Assembly: GCA_039198065.1 (NCBI GenBank)
Contig: JBCCTU010000012.1
Span: 1 to 64,000, forward strand
DNA from: CALHVX01 sp039198065
GTDB lineage: Bacteria; Pseudomonadota; Gammaproteobacteria; Pseudomonadales; Azotimanducaceae
Direction of reading: 5' to 3'
Length of the DNA: 64,000 bases
In this document: one piece after another, positions 44,041 to 56,412 of the stretch
Layout of the letters: each line of letters opens with the position of its first letter
How positions within the stretch are numbered: the first letter of the stretch is position 1
The notes under the pieces: generated by a model
The model's database searches: none
Told to the model about the DNA's origin: nothing
The model's input: only the letters and a program-made list of their open reading frames with translations
Made by a program: the position numbers and the translations under genes

Positions 44041-47000
44041 TTATTTGCGATCGATGCTGTAGATCAGATCGCCGCCGCTGGAGATCGTCGACGACTCCGT
44101 CACCAACTTCCAGTGGTCGCTGAGGAAGTACTCGAGCTTCAAACGCGAAACCGCATCCAGTAAGCCCACGCCGTAACTCACGTAGAGCGAGGGCGCGAGG
44201 TACTTACCCACAACGAACGAGGCCGTGTCGGCGCCACCGCCGGCCTCCGTTTCAATGCCGATGTCATCAACGCCGAGGGAGCCGCCGAGGCGATCGGACA
44301 AGAAGTTCCCACCACGGATTCCCAGTGCCAGTGCCGCCTGGGACAGCAACGACTGCTCCGACGAAGAGCTGTCTTCCAAGGGCCGACCAAGGACCAGGTA
44401 GGCCAGTTGATCCGACTCCGACAGGCTAGGCTCCGAGTACAGCGAGGTTCGCGGCTCGGAGAGCGGGCCCCGCGCGTTAACGCCGACCAGAATTCCCTGG
44501 CGCGGTCGGCGGAAAGCGCGCAGATCGATACCGGGTTCGCCGATGGGACTGTCGGTCCAGATCGCCCGGCCTTTCTCGATAGCCAGATTTTGACCGTAGG
44601 CTTGATAGCGACCGTCCTGAAGCGCGATCTCACCGCGTCCGATCGGTGTCTGACCGGGACGTTGCAGCACCCGCAGGGTGCCGGCGAAACCCGTGGTCAG
44701 GCCAAAACCCTCAAACCGCACCGCGTCCCCGAGAGTGACTCGGAGGTCCGCAGAAACGGGCTGTGCGAAGCCATCGTTAGCAGCTGGATCATCACGACGC
44801 ACGACGCGCGCATCGGAACTGCTCGTCACGGCACTCGGTGGGAACTGGTTGAGGCGAATTGAGGCTTCGGGAATCGCCAGCGCGCCCTTGACGGCAATCG
44901 CATCGCTCCCGTACACGATCTGCAGATCCGGTGACGCAAGCAGGCGTGCCTCTGCCGTGTTTGCTAACAGCACTCGCTCACCGGTCAGCGACAGCGTCGC
45001 CTGTGGTGTAGGCGTACTCAGGTCCAGCAACCCCACCAGGCTGAGGGCACCGCCTCCGGACTCGAACCCACCGTCCAGCGTCAGCCGACGCGCATCCGCT
45101 GGCGTCTCCGGCACTACCGTCAGCGTCAGCTCGGTGAGTTCGACCGCCGGTGTCGCCAACGCCAACCGACCGTCGCGCAGGCGCAGGGCGCCGCTCAACT
45201 CCGGCTCTCCCAGAGTGCCGCCGAGCTCCGCGTTTAGCTCCAGCGTGCCGCCGGCGCGCTCAAGCTCCGGTGACAGCGCGGCAAGAAAAGCCAGCTCGTC
45301 GAGTGCTGCCGCAGCCACGCCGTCGACGGTGACCTGATCCCAGGACGGGGCGCTGAGATCCGCCGTGGCCCGTCCGTTGAGCTGCGCCGGTTCCCGCGCC
45401 GGATCGCCGAGGCGCTCATCCGCCGCGCCGTAGTCAAATACCTCAAAGGGCGCATCGAAGGTAAGCGCCGCGGTCGCGGGTTGTTCAGCATCGAGAGCGA
45501 AATCCCATCGCGGCGCTGCAAGCACTGGCCGCAGGTCCGTCGGTTGCCGTGGATCCGCGCCCAGCGCGTGGACCTGCAACTCGGCGAGCGTCAGCTGCGC
45601 TGTACCACGCATGAGCGCCTGGCCGTCGGCGGGCAGTGTCAGCAGCCCTTCACCACCGAGCCGGCCCTGGAGGCCAACGCTGGGGTCAAGAAGAGCCTTA
45701 AATTGGCCGAGTTCGAGATCGCTGATGCGGTAGGTCAGCTCAAGGCCTTGCGGTTGCTGACGCGCCGACACACACAGGCGAGCCGGAGCGCGCGCCGTCG
45801 TGGCAAGGCACAGCGTATCGAGCTCCAACCGCTCGACACCGGCCGTCGCCGTACCACCGGATTCTCGCGTCCAGCTCGGGCCAACCGCCGGGCTCAGATC
45901 GACGGCAGCAAGCTTAGCAACATAGCGCAGCGCCCCCTGCTGCCAGCGATTCGAAAGTGCGGTCAGATCCAGGGGTCCGGACTCAGGTACACCCGCAAGC
46001 CGCCCGGTTAACCTAAGGGACAGATCCGCCTCGGGAACAGACGCCGCCACGGACAGTTCGTGGGCAGCAACGGGACCGGCGAGCGAAAGAGAAAGCTCAT
46101 CGACTTGTGTACCGCTACTAACAAGCTGCGCCACGGTGACATCGAGGGCCTGCGTATGCGCGCTGCGCATGGCCAGATCGGCATCCAGCACCGCACCGGT
46201 GAGCGACAAATCAGGAAGGGTTAGCCTCGGCACGCTCAGCTGACCCACGAGACGCAGCGCATCGAAGGCACCCCCGAGGGTAAACGCCCCGCGAACCTGA
46301 CCATCGACCCCGAGCCCAAACTGCTCCAGGGCGTCGAAGGCGAGGTCGAGCAGCAACCCGTCAGCAGCCGCTTTCGCGAGCTCGCCCGAAATCTCCAACC
46401 GATTGTCGCCAAGACTGATCCGACTGTCCGGTTCAAGCCGCAGTACGCCCGCGTTCACTTGGCCCGCCAACGAACCACGGAGCGGCGCACCATTCACCGT
46501 GCCGCGCAGCTCAAGCGGTGCGAGGTTCGCCGACAGCGTGTCGCCGTTGGACGTGTCAGGCCAGCGTGCGTCGAGCGCTAGCGTAAGCCCGATACGCCCT
46601 GCGAGGTCTTCGACCCAGGGCTCGGGATTCAGATCGTCCAGTTCCAGCCTCAGCCGGCTGGACAGTACCTCACCCCAACCAACGGCACCGGTCGCGGACA
46701 GCCGTCCGGCATCACTCGTCACCGCCAGTCGCTCGATCTCCGCGGCCACCGCGCTACCTCGCAGCCGCACCGCCAGGTCCCCGTCGCCGTAGTCGCTGTC
46801 CCGAAGTTCGAGCGAGCCCTCCGCATTCCAGGCGTCTAGCGCGCCGCTAAGCAGCAGGCGGACATCGACGGCTCCTGCTGGCAACGTTTCATCAAGCTGG
46901 GCAGGCCGAAACCCCGCCGCGCTGAAGGTGGCCTCAACCCGGGGTTCCGCAAGCGCGTCCATAAGCTGCCCGTCGAGCAGGCTCGCGTAGGGCGTGTCCA

Positions 47001-47736
47001 ACCGGTTGCGAAACGTCAATGCCGCAATACGGTCCTCCGTGTTGAGTGTTCCGGCCAAGGCCGGAAGGTTGCGATCACTGAAGTTGACCAGGTAGCGCAG
47101 CTCACTGGTTAGACCGGCATCGGCGAGGGCCCGCCCGCTGTCTGGCCGCAGCGCTAGCGCACCGTCAACAGATAGGGTCAGCGCGCGAGTACTGAGCAAC
47201 AGAGACACGTTCTCCAGGGCCAGCAGCTGCGGATCCCAGCGGGCATCCGTCGCCGCCCGTTCAACGCGGAGCGTCGTCGCTCCCGCCGGGTCCAGCAGAA
47301 CAAAGTCAACGACCCGAAGCTGCGTAAGATCTACGCGCAGCGGTAGCTCAGGAACGGTTGGCGGTGTAGTCGCTTCGGCGTCGGCATCCGGCGCCGTGCC
47401 GCCGAGCAGCTGCAGCCGCGACCCGCGCAGGCTCAGCTCGTCTACCCGCAGCACGCCGGACGCAAGCGCCGCCGGCGACCACCGCAGCCACAGGCGATCC
47501 ACCGTCAGATCAACGGTTGCGTCACGGTAGCGAACGCCAGACAGCTCGAGGGGCGACCAGAGCGCGCCGTTGACGCCCGCGACGGACAGCTCCGGTAGCC
47601 ACTGCTCGGCGAGCTGCAAGCTTACCCGGGCACCAAAACTGGTGCCCAAGAGCACGCAGAGCAACAGCACCACCAGCAAGGTAACCCCAATCAGCGCGAG
47701 GCCGAGGGAACGGAGCGCGGGCAGCAGCCCAGCCAT
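44041..47736 (-). CDS. tamB: Translocation and assembly module protein TamB
   Basis: TamB is an inner-membrane-anchored bridge protein that works with TamA in outer-membrane assembly and, in recent work on the family, in phospholipid transport. The 1231-residue protein has one N-terminal membrane helix (about residues 10-32), a very long repetitive beta-rich region typical of the AsmA/TamB groove, and the conserved C-terminal DUF490 domain ending with QAALALGIRGGNFLSDRLGG and a final beta segment LIYSIDRK. Its ATG shares one base with the tamA stop (TAATG), so tamA-tamB are coupled. Confidence 0.95.
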   Translation of the reverse strand: MAGLLPALRSLGLALIGVTLLVVLLLCVLLGTSFGARVSLQLAEQWLPELSVAGVNGALWSPLELSGVRYRDATVDLTVDRLWLRWSPAALASGVLRVDELSLRGSRLQLLGGTAPDADAEATTPPTVPELPLRVDLTQLRVVDFVLLDPAGATTLRVERAATDARWDPQLLALENVSLLLSTRALTLSVDGALALRPDSGRALADAGLTSELRYLVNFSDRNLPALAGTLNTEDRIAALTFRNRLDTPYASLLDGQLMDALAEPRVEATFSAAGFRPAQLDETLPAGAVDVRLLLSGALDAWNAEGSLELRDSDYGDGDLAVRLRGSAVAAEIERLAVTSDAGRLSATGAVGWGEVLSSRLRLELDDLNPEPWVEDLAGRIGLTLALDARWPDTSNGDTLSANLAPLELRGTVNGAPLRGSLAGQVNAGVLRLEPDSRISLGDNRLEISGELAKAAADGLLLDLAFDALEQFGLGVDGQVRGAFTLGGAFDALRLVGQLSVPRLTLPDLSLTGAVLDADLAMRSAHTQALDVTVAQLVSSGTQVDELSLSLAGPVAAHELSVAASVPEADLSLRLTGRLAGVPESGPLDLTALSNRWQQGALRYVAKLAAVDLSPAVGPSWTRESGGTATAGVERLELDTLCLATTARAPARLCVSARQQPQGLELTYRISDLELGQFKALLDPSVGLQGRLGGEGLLTLPADGQALMRGTAQLTLAELQVHALGADPRQPTDLRPVLAAPRWDFALDAEQPATAALTFDAPFEVFDYGAADERLGDPAREPAQLNGRATADLSAPSWDQVTVDGVAAAALDELAFLAALSPELERAGGTLELNAELGGTLGEPELSGALRLRDGRLALATPAVELTELTLTVVPETPADARRLTLDGGFESGGGALSLVGLLDLSTPTPQATLSLTGERVLLANTAEARLLASPDLQIVYGSDAIAVKGALAIPEASIRLNQFPPSAVTSSSDARVVRRDDPAANDGFAQPVSADLRVTLGDAVRFEGFGLTTGFAGTLRVLQRPGQTPIGRGEIALQDGRYQAYGQNLAIEKGRAIWTDSPIGEPGIDLRAFRRPRQGILVGVNARGPLSEPRTSLYSEPSLSESDQLAYLVLGRPLEDSSSSEQSLLSQAALALGIRGGNFLSDRLGGSLGVDDIGIETEAGGGADTASFVVGKYLAPSLYVSYGVGLLDAVSRLKLEYFLSDHWKLVTESSTISSGGDLIYSIDRK

Positions 47737-49640
47737 TACAGGTCGCTTCCCAAAGTCAGGTGCAGCCGCACGCTGCGGTCTTCGTCGAGGGGGTGAGCGA
47801 AGTCGACACGAATCATGCCCACCGGCGAGCGATAACGAAGCCCGAGGCCAACACCCGTACTGAGATCGTCACCAAAGCGGGCAGAAGCTGCGCCATGATC
47901 AACAAAGGCGGCGATACCGACCGCGCCAATGAGAAGATAGTCGACTTCGGCACTGACCGCGGTCAACCGAACACCGCCAATGTCGTCACCGTCCGCGTTT
48001 TCCGGCGACAGCGTCTGGAAGCCGTAGCCACGCACCGTGCGATCGCCTCCGGTAAAAAAACGTTCACCGGGTGGAAGGGCGGCAAAGTCGTCGACCTCCA
48101 GGTAACCCAGCTCGCCACGCAACAACAGTCGCGAGCGCGGACTCAACGGCCGAACGTGGCGAAGGGACGCAAGGGTGCTGATGAACGCCGTATCGGAGGC
48201 AAGATCGCCGAGCGCCCCGTGAACATCGACACTGAAGCTCAAGCCACGGCGCGTAAACAGGGGGTCGTCGGCGCGCTGGTACGACAGCGCAAGGCCAGGA
48301 ATCAACAGTCGCGAGTCCCGCGTGGGCTCGTTGCCAATCGAGAACCGTTCGCCGTTGTACTTAAAATAGATCTGCCGACGCAACGGACCCCAACTGTCGT
48401 CCCGAACCACTCCAACGGAAAACTGATCCGAATCCGAATCGCCAATCTCGGCTTGATCCAACCGGGCGAAGACTTTCCAACGGTCCCGGGCGACTTCTTT
48501 GAACGGAATCCGATACTCGGCAGCCAGCGTGTTCCGAATCGCCGAGGTTCGCAGGTCGGCGCTAAACTGATGACCGCGTTTGTTAAGCCGCCGCCACTCG
48601 ACACCGAAGGTGGCCCGGGGCCCCGTATCCGTTCCAAACCCAAGACCTGTGGTGTAACTCTGCGACGCCTGCGGTTCGGTATGGATCACCACGGGCACTG
48701 CCTGGTCGATCGCCTTTTCCTTATCCGCCTCTACGGTGACGTTGCTGAAATAATCGGTATCGTTCAACGCCAGCTGCTGATCGATCAGACGTTTGACATC
48801 AAAGACCTCGTCCGTTTCCACCTCGACCAGTCGATCCACAAAATCGGGCGTCAGGATCTCTTGCTCAACCAGAACGGGCCCGAAGCGGTATTGCTTGCCG
48901 GTCTCAAAGGCCAGCTCAATATCGGCTGCACGGTCGTCCGGAAACACCGCAAGATCCGCGGTCTTGAATCGAGCATCGAGATAACCGAGATCGAACGCGC
49001 GGTCCGTAAGTGCTTGCTTGAAGGCGTCGTAGCTGGCGTGCAAGAGCGGGGTACCTTTCTGCAGCGGGGAGGCGGAAACGAGTGCCCTCAAGGACGCTTC
49101 GTTTACGCCATCGCCCAGCAGCGTTGCTCGTACCGAACGTAAACGCACGCGCGGCCCGGGCTCGACATTGACGGTTGCGCGCGCTGCGGCGCCATCGATC
49201 TCAAGCTCGGCCTCGGCGCTGGATTCGTAGAATCCGAAAGGTGCCAACGCCGCGTTGACCTCGGCATCGGCCTGGCGCTGCATGCGTGTCAGCTGCGCGG
49301 GTGCATAGCCGGCAACGGTTCGATCCTTCAGTGCCTGCTCAGCCGTCTCGAGCGACAGGAAGAGCGCAACGTTACCCTCGAGCTCTGCCCGCAACGGAAC
49401 GTCAGCCACCGAGACCGTCGTGCGCAACTCCGTAATGTCGCCAGGTTTGGGGGGCGGCAGCGGTGTCGTAGACGCAGTTCCACTACCGAGGCAGCCGCTG
49501 AGCAGGACCGTTGCCCCAACCAGAAAGGCAATTCTTCGGACCGGGGCGCGGAACGGATAGCCGCTGATGCCGCGGCGCCGCCAGACTGGTGAGCGCTCAG
49601 AGATGCTCGACGTTATCGATTTCGTATTCTGTAGCACCAT
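47736..49640 (-). CDS. tamA: Translocation and assembly module protein TamA (Omp85 family)
   Basis: An outer-membrane Omp85 protein: three POTRA-like modules (about residues 75-320) and a C-terminal 16-strand barrel with the FFTGGDRTVRGYGFQ block carrying the RGYG motif. The 634-residue frame begins at ATG 49640, inside the last 44 bases of greA, with no visible Shine-Dalgarno; the only other ATG/GTG/TTG starts near the signal are also within greA. Residues 35-51 contain a hydrophobic stretch ending LLSGC, a lipobox, so this TamA may be lipid-anchored, unlike E. coli TamA. It is coupled to tamB downstream. A non-canonical start closer to the signal peptide is possible. Confidence 0.92.
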   Translation of the reverse strand: MVLQNTKSITSSISERSPVWRRRGISGYPFRAPVRRIAFLVGATVLLSGCLGSGTASTTPLPPPKPGDITELRTTVSVADVPLRAELEGNVALFLSLETAEQALKDRTVAGYAPAQLTRMQRQADAEVNAALAPFGFYESSAEAELEIDGAAARATVNVEPGPRVRLRSVRATLLGDGVNEASLRALVSASPLQKGTPLLHASYDAFKQALTDRAFDLGYLDARFKTADLAVFPDDRAADIELAFETGKQYRFGPVLVEQEILTPDFVDRLVEVETDEVFDVKRLIDQQLALNDTDYFSNVTVEADKEKAIDQAVPVVIHTEPQASQSYTTGLGFGTDTGPRATFGVEWRRLNKRGHQFSADLRTSAIRNTLAAEYRIPFKEVARDRWKVFARLDQAEIGDSDSDQFSVGVVRDDSWGPLRRQIYFKYNGERFSIGNEPTRDSRLLIPGLALSYQRADDPLFTRRGLSFSVDVHGALGDLASDTAFISTLASLRHVRPLSPRSRLLLRGELGYLEVDDFAALPPGERFFTGGDRTVRGYGFQTLSPENADGDDIGGVRLTAVSAEVDYLLIGAVGIAAFVDHGAASARFGDDLSTGVGLGLRYRSPVGMIRVDFAHPLDEDRSVRLHLTLGSDL

Positions 49641-50070
49641 TCGGGGTGGTCACAACGGCTACATCCCCGATCTGCTTTCCGATGAGCGCGCGAGCTATGG
49701 GAGACATGACCGACAGCTTGTTGTCTTTGACGTCCGCCTCGTCTTCTCCGACGATCCGGTATCGCACAGTATCCCCGCTGTCGACGTTAAGAAGCGTGAC
49801 GGTCACACCGAAGATCACCTTTTCTCCGGCGGGAATTTTCGAGACATCGATGACCTGGGCATCGGCGAGCTTGCCTTCAATCTCCTGGATTCGTCCTTCG
49901 TTGAAGCCCTGTTGCTCCCGTGCTGCGTGGTACTCAGCGTTCTCTTTCAAATCGCCATGCTCACGAGCCTCGGCGATCGCCTGCGTAATCTCGGCACGCA
50001 ACGACCCTTTGCGTTGCTTTAGCTCTTCTCGGAGGGCCACTTCGCCCTCAACGGTCATTGGTATCGGCAT
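49597..50070 (-). CDS. greA: Transcription elongation factor GreA
   Basis: GreA enters the RNA polymerase secondary channel and stimulates cleavage of backtracked transcripts. The 157-residue protein has the N-terminal coiled coil with the acidic tip HGDLKENAEYHAA (Asp and Glu that hold Mg) and a C-terminal FKBP-like domain. Length is exact for the family. It follows carB by 51 bases, as in E. coli relatives with carAB-greA, and its 3' end overlaps the predicted tamA start. Confidence 0.97.
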   Translation of the reverse strand: MPIPMTVEGEVALREELKQRKGSLRAEITQAIAEAREHGDLKENAEYHAAREQQGFNEGRIQEIEGKLADAQVIDVSKIPAGEKVIFGVTVTLLNVDSGDTVRYRIVGEDEADVKDNKLSVMSPIARALIGKQIGDVAVVTTPNGATEYEIDNVEHL

Positions 50071-50121
50071 GGTCCTGGTGGATCGTTGGTTCGGGAGGTG
50101 AGCGGGTCGGAGACTCTCAGG

Positions 50122-53325
<3,204 letters not shown>

Positions 53326-53340
53326 CCTAGGTTTCCCCCT

Positions 53341-54492
53341 TTAATGACCGCTAACGCTAGCCGCCGTCATGAGCTCGACGAAGTGATCGAACAGATGCTG
53401 GCAATCCTGCGGTCCCGGACTCGCTTCCGGATGTCCCTGGAACCCGAAGGCCGGACAGTCCGTGCGCTCAACCCCCTGCAGCGAGCCGTCAAACAGCGAG
53501 CGGTGAGTTGCCCTGAGAACGTTCGGCAGGCTCGCTTCGTCGACGGCAAAGCCGTGGTTCTGGCTGGTGATCATGACCCGCCCGTCGCGCAGATCCTGCA
53601 CCGGGTGATTCGCGCCGTGGTGGCCAAAAGGCATCTTGACCGTTTGTGCGCCACTGGCGAGCCCGAGGAGCTGATGCCCGAGGCAGATGCCGAAGATCGG
53701 CAGCCGCTCGTTCAGCAACGATCGAATGGCCTCGATGGCGTAGCCACAGGGCTCGGGATCACCGGGGCCGTTCGAAAGGAACACGCCGTCCGGTTGCAGC
53801 GCGAGCACGTCCTGCGCCGACGTCTGAGCCGGAACGATGGTGATACGGCAGCCGCGATCGATCAGCAGACGCAGGATGTTGCGCTTGATACCGAAATCGT
53901 AGGCCACCACATGAAAGCGGGCCGCTCCCGTTGACGCGGCATAGCCGCCAACGCGACGCCAGGCGCCCTCAGACCAGGACTCAACGGTGCTGCGGGTAAC
54001 CTCGCGCGCGAGGTCCATGCCGGTGAGGCCGGGAAACGCCCGCGCAGCGTCGACGGCTACGGCGGGATCCACTTCGCTGTGGGGACCGCTGCCAGCGAGG
54101 AGACAGCCGGCCTGAGCGCCGTGCGTGCGGATGTGGCGCGTCAGGCGCCGCGTATCGACGCCGGTAATCGCGACCAGCCCCGCGTCCCGCAGATACTCCG
54201 GAAGAGCTCCGCTGGCGCGCCAGTTGCTAACTCGACGGCTGGCCTGGCGAACGATCAAACCCGCGGCATGAACCCGATCCGATTCCACGTCTTCTCGGTT
54301 GACGCCCGTGTTGCCGATTTGCGGCGCCGTAAGCGTCACGAGCTGGCGGGCGTAGGACGGGTCCGTAAGGATTTCCTGGTATCCCGTCATGGCGGTGTTG
54401 AAAACGACCTCGCCGACCGACTGGCCAGGCACCCCTAAAGACTGGCCGCGAAAAACGCTACCGTCTGCTAACGCTAACAACGCCGGTATCAA
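53341..54492 (-). CDS. carA: Carbamoyl-phosphate synthase small subunit (glutaminase)
   Basis: Hydrolyses glutamine and channels ammonia to CarB. The N-terminal CarA domain (EVVFNTAMTGYQEIL) is followed by a class I glutamine amidotransferase domain with FLSNGPGDPEPC, the nucleophile in FGICLGHQLLG, and GHPEASPGP. The start is placed at TTG 54492, which follows AGGAAC at a good distance and gives 383 residues against 382 in E. coli. An earlier in-frame TTG at 54534 would add 14 unconserved residues. It is followed by carB; dapB, its usual upstream partner in Pseudomonas, is more than 5 kb away here. Confidence 0.97.
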   Translation of the reverse strand: MIPALLALADGSVFRGQSLGVPGQSVGEVVFNTAMTGYQEILTDPSYARQLVTLTAPQIGNTGVNREDVESDRVHAAGLIVRQASRRVSNWRASGALPEYLRDAGLVAITGVDTRRLTRHIRTHGAQAGCLLAGSGPHSEVDPAVAVDAARAFPGLTGMDLAREVTRSTVESWSEGAWRRVGGYAASTGAARFHVVAYDFGIKRNILRLLIDRGCRITIVPAQTSAQDVLALQPDGVFLSNGPGDPEPCGYAIEAIRSLLNERLPIFGICLGHQLLGLASGAQTVKMPFGHHGANHPVQDLRDGRVMITSQNHGFAVDEASLPNVLRATHRSLFDGSLQGVERTDCPAFGFQGHPEASPGPQDCQHLFDHFVELMTAASVSGH

Positions 54493-54582
54493 TTCAGTTC
54501 CTGTCTGGTAGTGCAGCCGCGCTTCGCCCGCCAAGGCATCCCAGAGGGGAGATTAGGGGAAAAAGCCGGCGCCTAGATGGCA

Positions 54583-54613
54583 CTAAGGGCCCGACCACTG
54601 GCCGCGCCCTTAG
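54583..54613 (-). other. Inverted repeat upstream of carA
   Basis: CTAAGGGC (54583-54590) and GCCCTTAG (54606-54613) are perfect arms around a 15-base loop. It lies in the 234-base gap before carA. With no T-run it could be a weak terminator of the upstream membrane-protein gene or a carA operator. The rest of the gap shows no gene. Confidence 0.35.
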
Positions 54614-54726
54614 ACCGGTAGACTACTGGCTCGCGGTCCGCAGTGTCCAGTAACCGGCAGAAATCAGCGCCGCTCACCGGCGAGCTGAACGGCGACGGAC
54701 GACCGCATTGAGGGAAAGCCGAAAGC

Positions 54727-55365
54727 TTAGGGCCCGACCCATGCGATCGCGCGATCCAGAACGCCGGTCACCACCACGCAGTAGGCGGATATCACCCAGA
54801 GCAACAGCGCGCCAAGCCCAATCGGAAGGGCAAGATCGCCCCAGAATGCACCCTCGGCGGCGGGAGCGAACGCAAAGGCCAGGGCATAGACCGCGGCGAT
54901 CAGCACCACGGCCAGACTCCAACGCAGCAGTCGATCGCGGATGGGCCGCACCGGTGCTGCCGGCCAGCCAAGCACGTGCTCGCGCAGCAGGCCCAACAGC
55001 CAAAGCACCAGCGCGCCCCAGGCCCAGAACCGCAGGATCACGGGAATCAGGAGCTCATCGGTGATGCGAACGCTGCCGTCCTCGCGGGTCTCCGCCGCTG
55101 CCCCTGCCTGGTCGGCTAGCCAACCGACCCCAGGAAGATCAACGATCCAGGGCGGCAGGTAGGACAACACGCCCATCACCAATCCCTCAAACTGCAGCAG
55201 CATCAGCAAGGCAAGGCCAAGCAGCGCAAATGCCCAGGCGATGACCATGGGTACGAACTGGGTCCAGCGCAGGTACTGAAGTCCCGCAACAGCAGCGGAG
55301 CGCAACAGATCGCCGACGGACCCGGCCGCCGGCTCATCAGGAGACTGCTGGCTGAAGTCATTCAT
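54727..55365 (-). CDS. Uncharacterised four-helix membrane protein
   Basis: I do not recognise the family. The 212-residue protein has a polar N terminus of about 30 residues, then four hydrophobic segments at about residues 37-72, 112-127, 147-168 and 177-205. A 30-residue Asp/Glu-containing loop (about 80-110) lies between the first and second. The pattern recalls small YIP1-like or DUF-type inner-membrane proteins, without a diagnostic motif. It is divergent from the DUF4412 gene and codirectional with carA. It belongs to the block that separates carA from dapB. Confidence 0.7.
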   Translation of the reverse strand: MNDFSQQSPDEPAAGSVGDLLRSAAVAGLQYLRWTQFVPMVIAWAFALLGLALLMLLQFEGLVMGVLSYLPPWIVDLPGVGWLADQAGAAAETREDGSVRITDELLIPVILRFWAWGALVLWLLGLLREHVLGWPAAPVRPIRDRLLRWSLAVVLIAAVYALAFAFAPAAEGAFWGDLALPIGLGALLLWVISAYCVVVTGVLDRAIAWVGP

Positions 55366-55562
55366 ATACTGTCCTCTCCCCTCCTGTACGAGTGTTTCGC
55401 CCGCGCAGGTGGCAGCCCCGCACGCGATATGAATAATCGGACTGAAGGGGCTAGAACGTCATCCAGTAGACACAACATTCCGGGGCAGCAGGCATGGTTT
55501 CGAGTCTGAGCCCCAACCAGAGCCAACGATCTGCCCCGCAGATCCTCAAGCCAGGAGTCATT

Positions 55563-56399
55563 ATGAAACTACGAATCCACCTCGCAGCGCTCTGCAGCCT
55601 GTTTCTGCTCGCTACCGTCTGCGTTCCCGCAAGCGCCAAAACCATGGAGGAGCTGGCCGCCGAGTATGGCTTCCGCACCGATGTTTCCTACGATGGAACC
55701 CGGATCATGGAAACCAAAGACGGCAAGTTCAGCTTCAAAGAGCGCCACGCACCGAACAAATCGTCCATGGAAGTCAACATGGGAGGTATGAGCGGCACGA
55801 TGATCATGCGCGAAGACCTGAACAAAGCTTACTTCCTGATGCCGGACATGGGCATGTATCGGGAAATGGACGTCAGCGAAGCGTCGCAACAGTCACCGGC
55901 AGGCCAGGACCTGAGCAAGCTCGAGGAGGTAGGTCGGGAAACGGTTAACGGCTTTTCGGCCCGCAAGTTCAAGACCCAGTTCAAGGACAGTGAAGGCAAG
56001 GGCGCGGGATTTGTCTGGATCACGGATGAAGGTGTGCCCATCAAGATGGACATGATCTACAAAAGCCGAGGCATGAAGGGCCAGCGCCTGACGATGCAGC
56101 TTGCGGATCTCAAGATTCGCCGTCAGGATCCGGCCTACTTCGAAGTGCCGTCGAACCTTCAGCCCATGAACCTGGGTGCGATGCTGGGCATGGCGCAACA
56201 GATGCAGCAGGAAACGGGCAACAGCCAGGCCAATCAGGCACCACCCTCCCGCACCGCTGCTGGCGATCGAAACAACCCAACGTTCGCCGAGGAAGTTGGG
56301 AAGGCTGCGCAGGACGAGTCCGAAAACGTCGTGATCGAAGAGACCCGCCGCTCCATTCGCGACGGTCTGCGCGGACTGTTCCGCAAAGCGACAGACTGA
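55563..56399 (+). CDS. Secreted DUF4412-like protein
   Basis: A 278-residue predicted exported protein. Residues 1-27 form a signal peptide ending ASA. The mature part has repeated short beta motifs (MIMREDLNKAYFLMPDMGMY, VNGFSARKFKTQF, GFVWITDEGVPIKMDMIYK) like the DUF4412 / lipoprotein-carrier-like fold, then a Gln/Asn-rich segment and a charged C terminus (EETRRSIRDGLRGLFRK). ATG at 55563 follows CCAGGAG; an in-frame start at 55494 would hide the signal peptide. Function is unknown; periplasmic ligand binding is a guess. It is 13 bases upstream of another secreted-protein gene. Confidence 0.8.
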   Translation: MKLRIHLAALCSLFLLATVCVPASAKTMEELAAEYGFRTDVSYDGTRIMETKDGKFSFKERHAPNKSSMEVNMGGMSGTMIMREDLNKAYFLMPDMGMYREMDVSEASQQSPAGQDLSKLEEVGRETVNGFSARKFKTQFKDSEGKGAGFVWITDEGVPIKMDMIYKSRGMKGQRLTMQLADLKIRRQDPAYFEVPSNLQPMNLGAMLGMAQQMQQETGNSQANQAPPSRTAAGDRNNPTFAEEVGKAAQDESENVVIEETRRSIRDGLRGLFRKATD

Positions 56400-56412
56400 G
56401 TCCGCAACACCC

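Noticed and set aside
47760..49142. 460-residue plus-strand frame antisense to tamA
   Set aside because: Typical long antisense frame in GC-rich DNA; tamA on the other strand is strongly supported.
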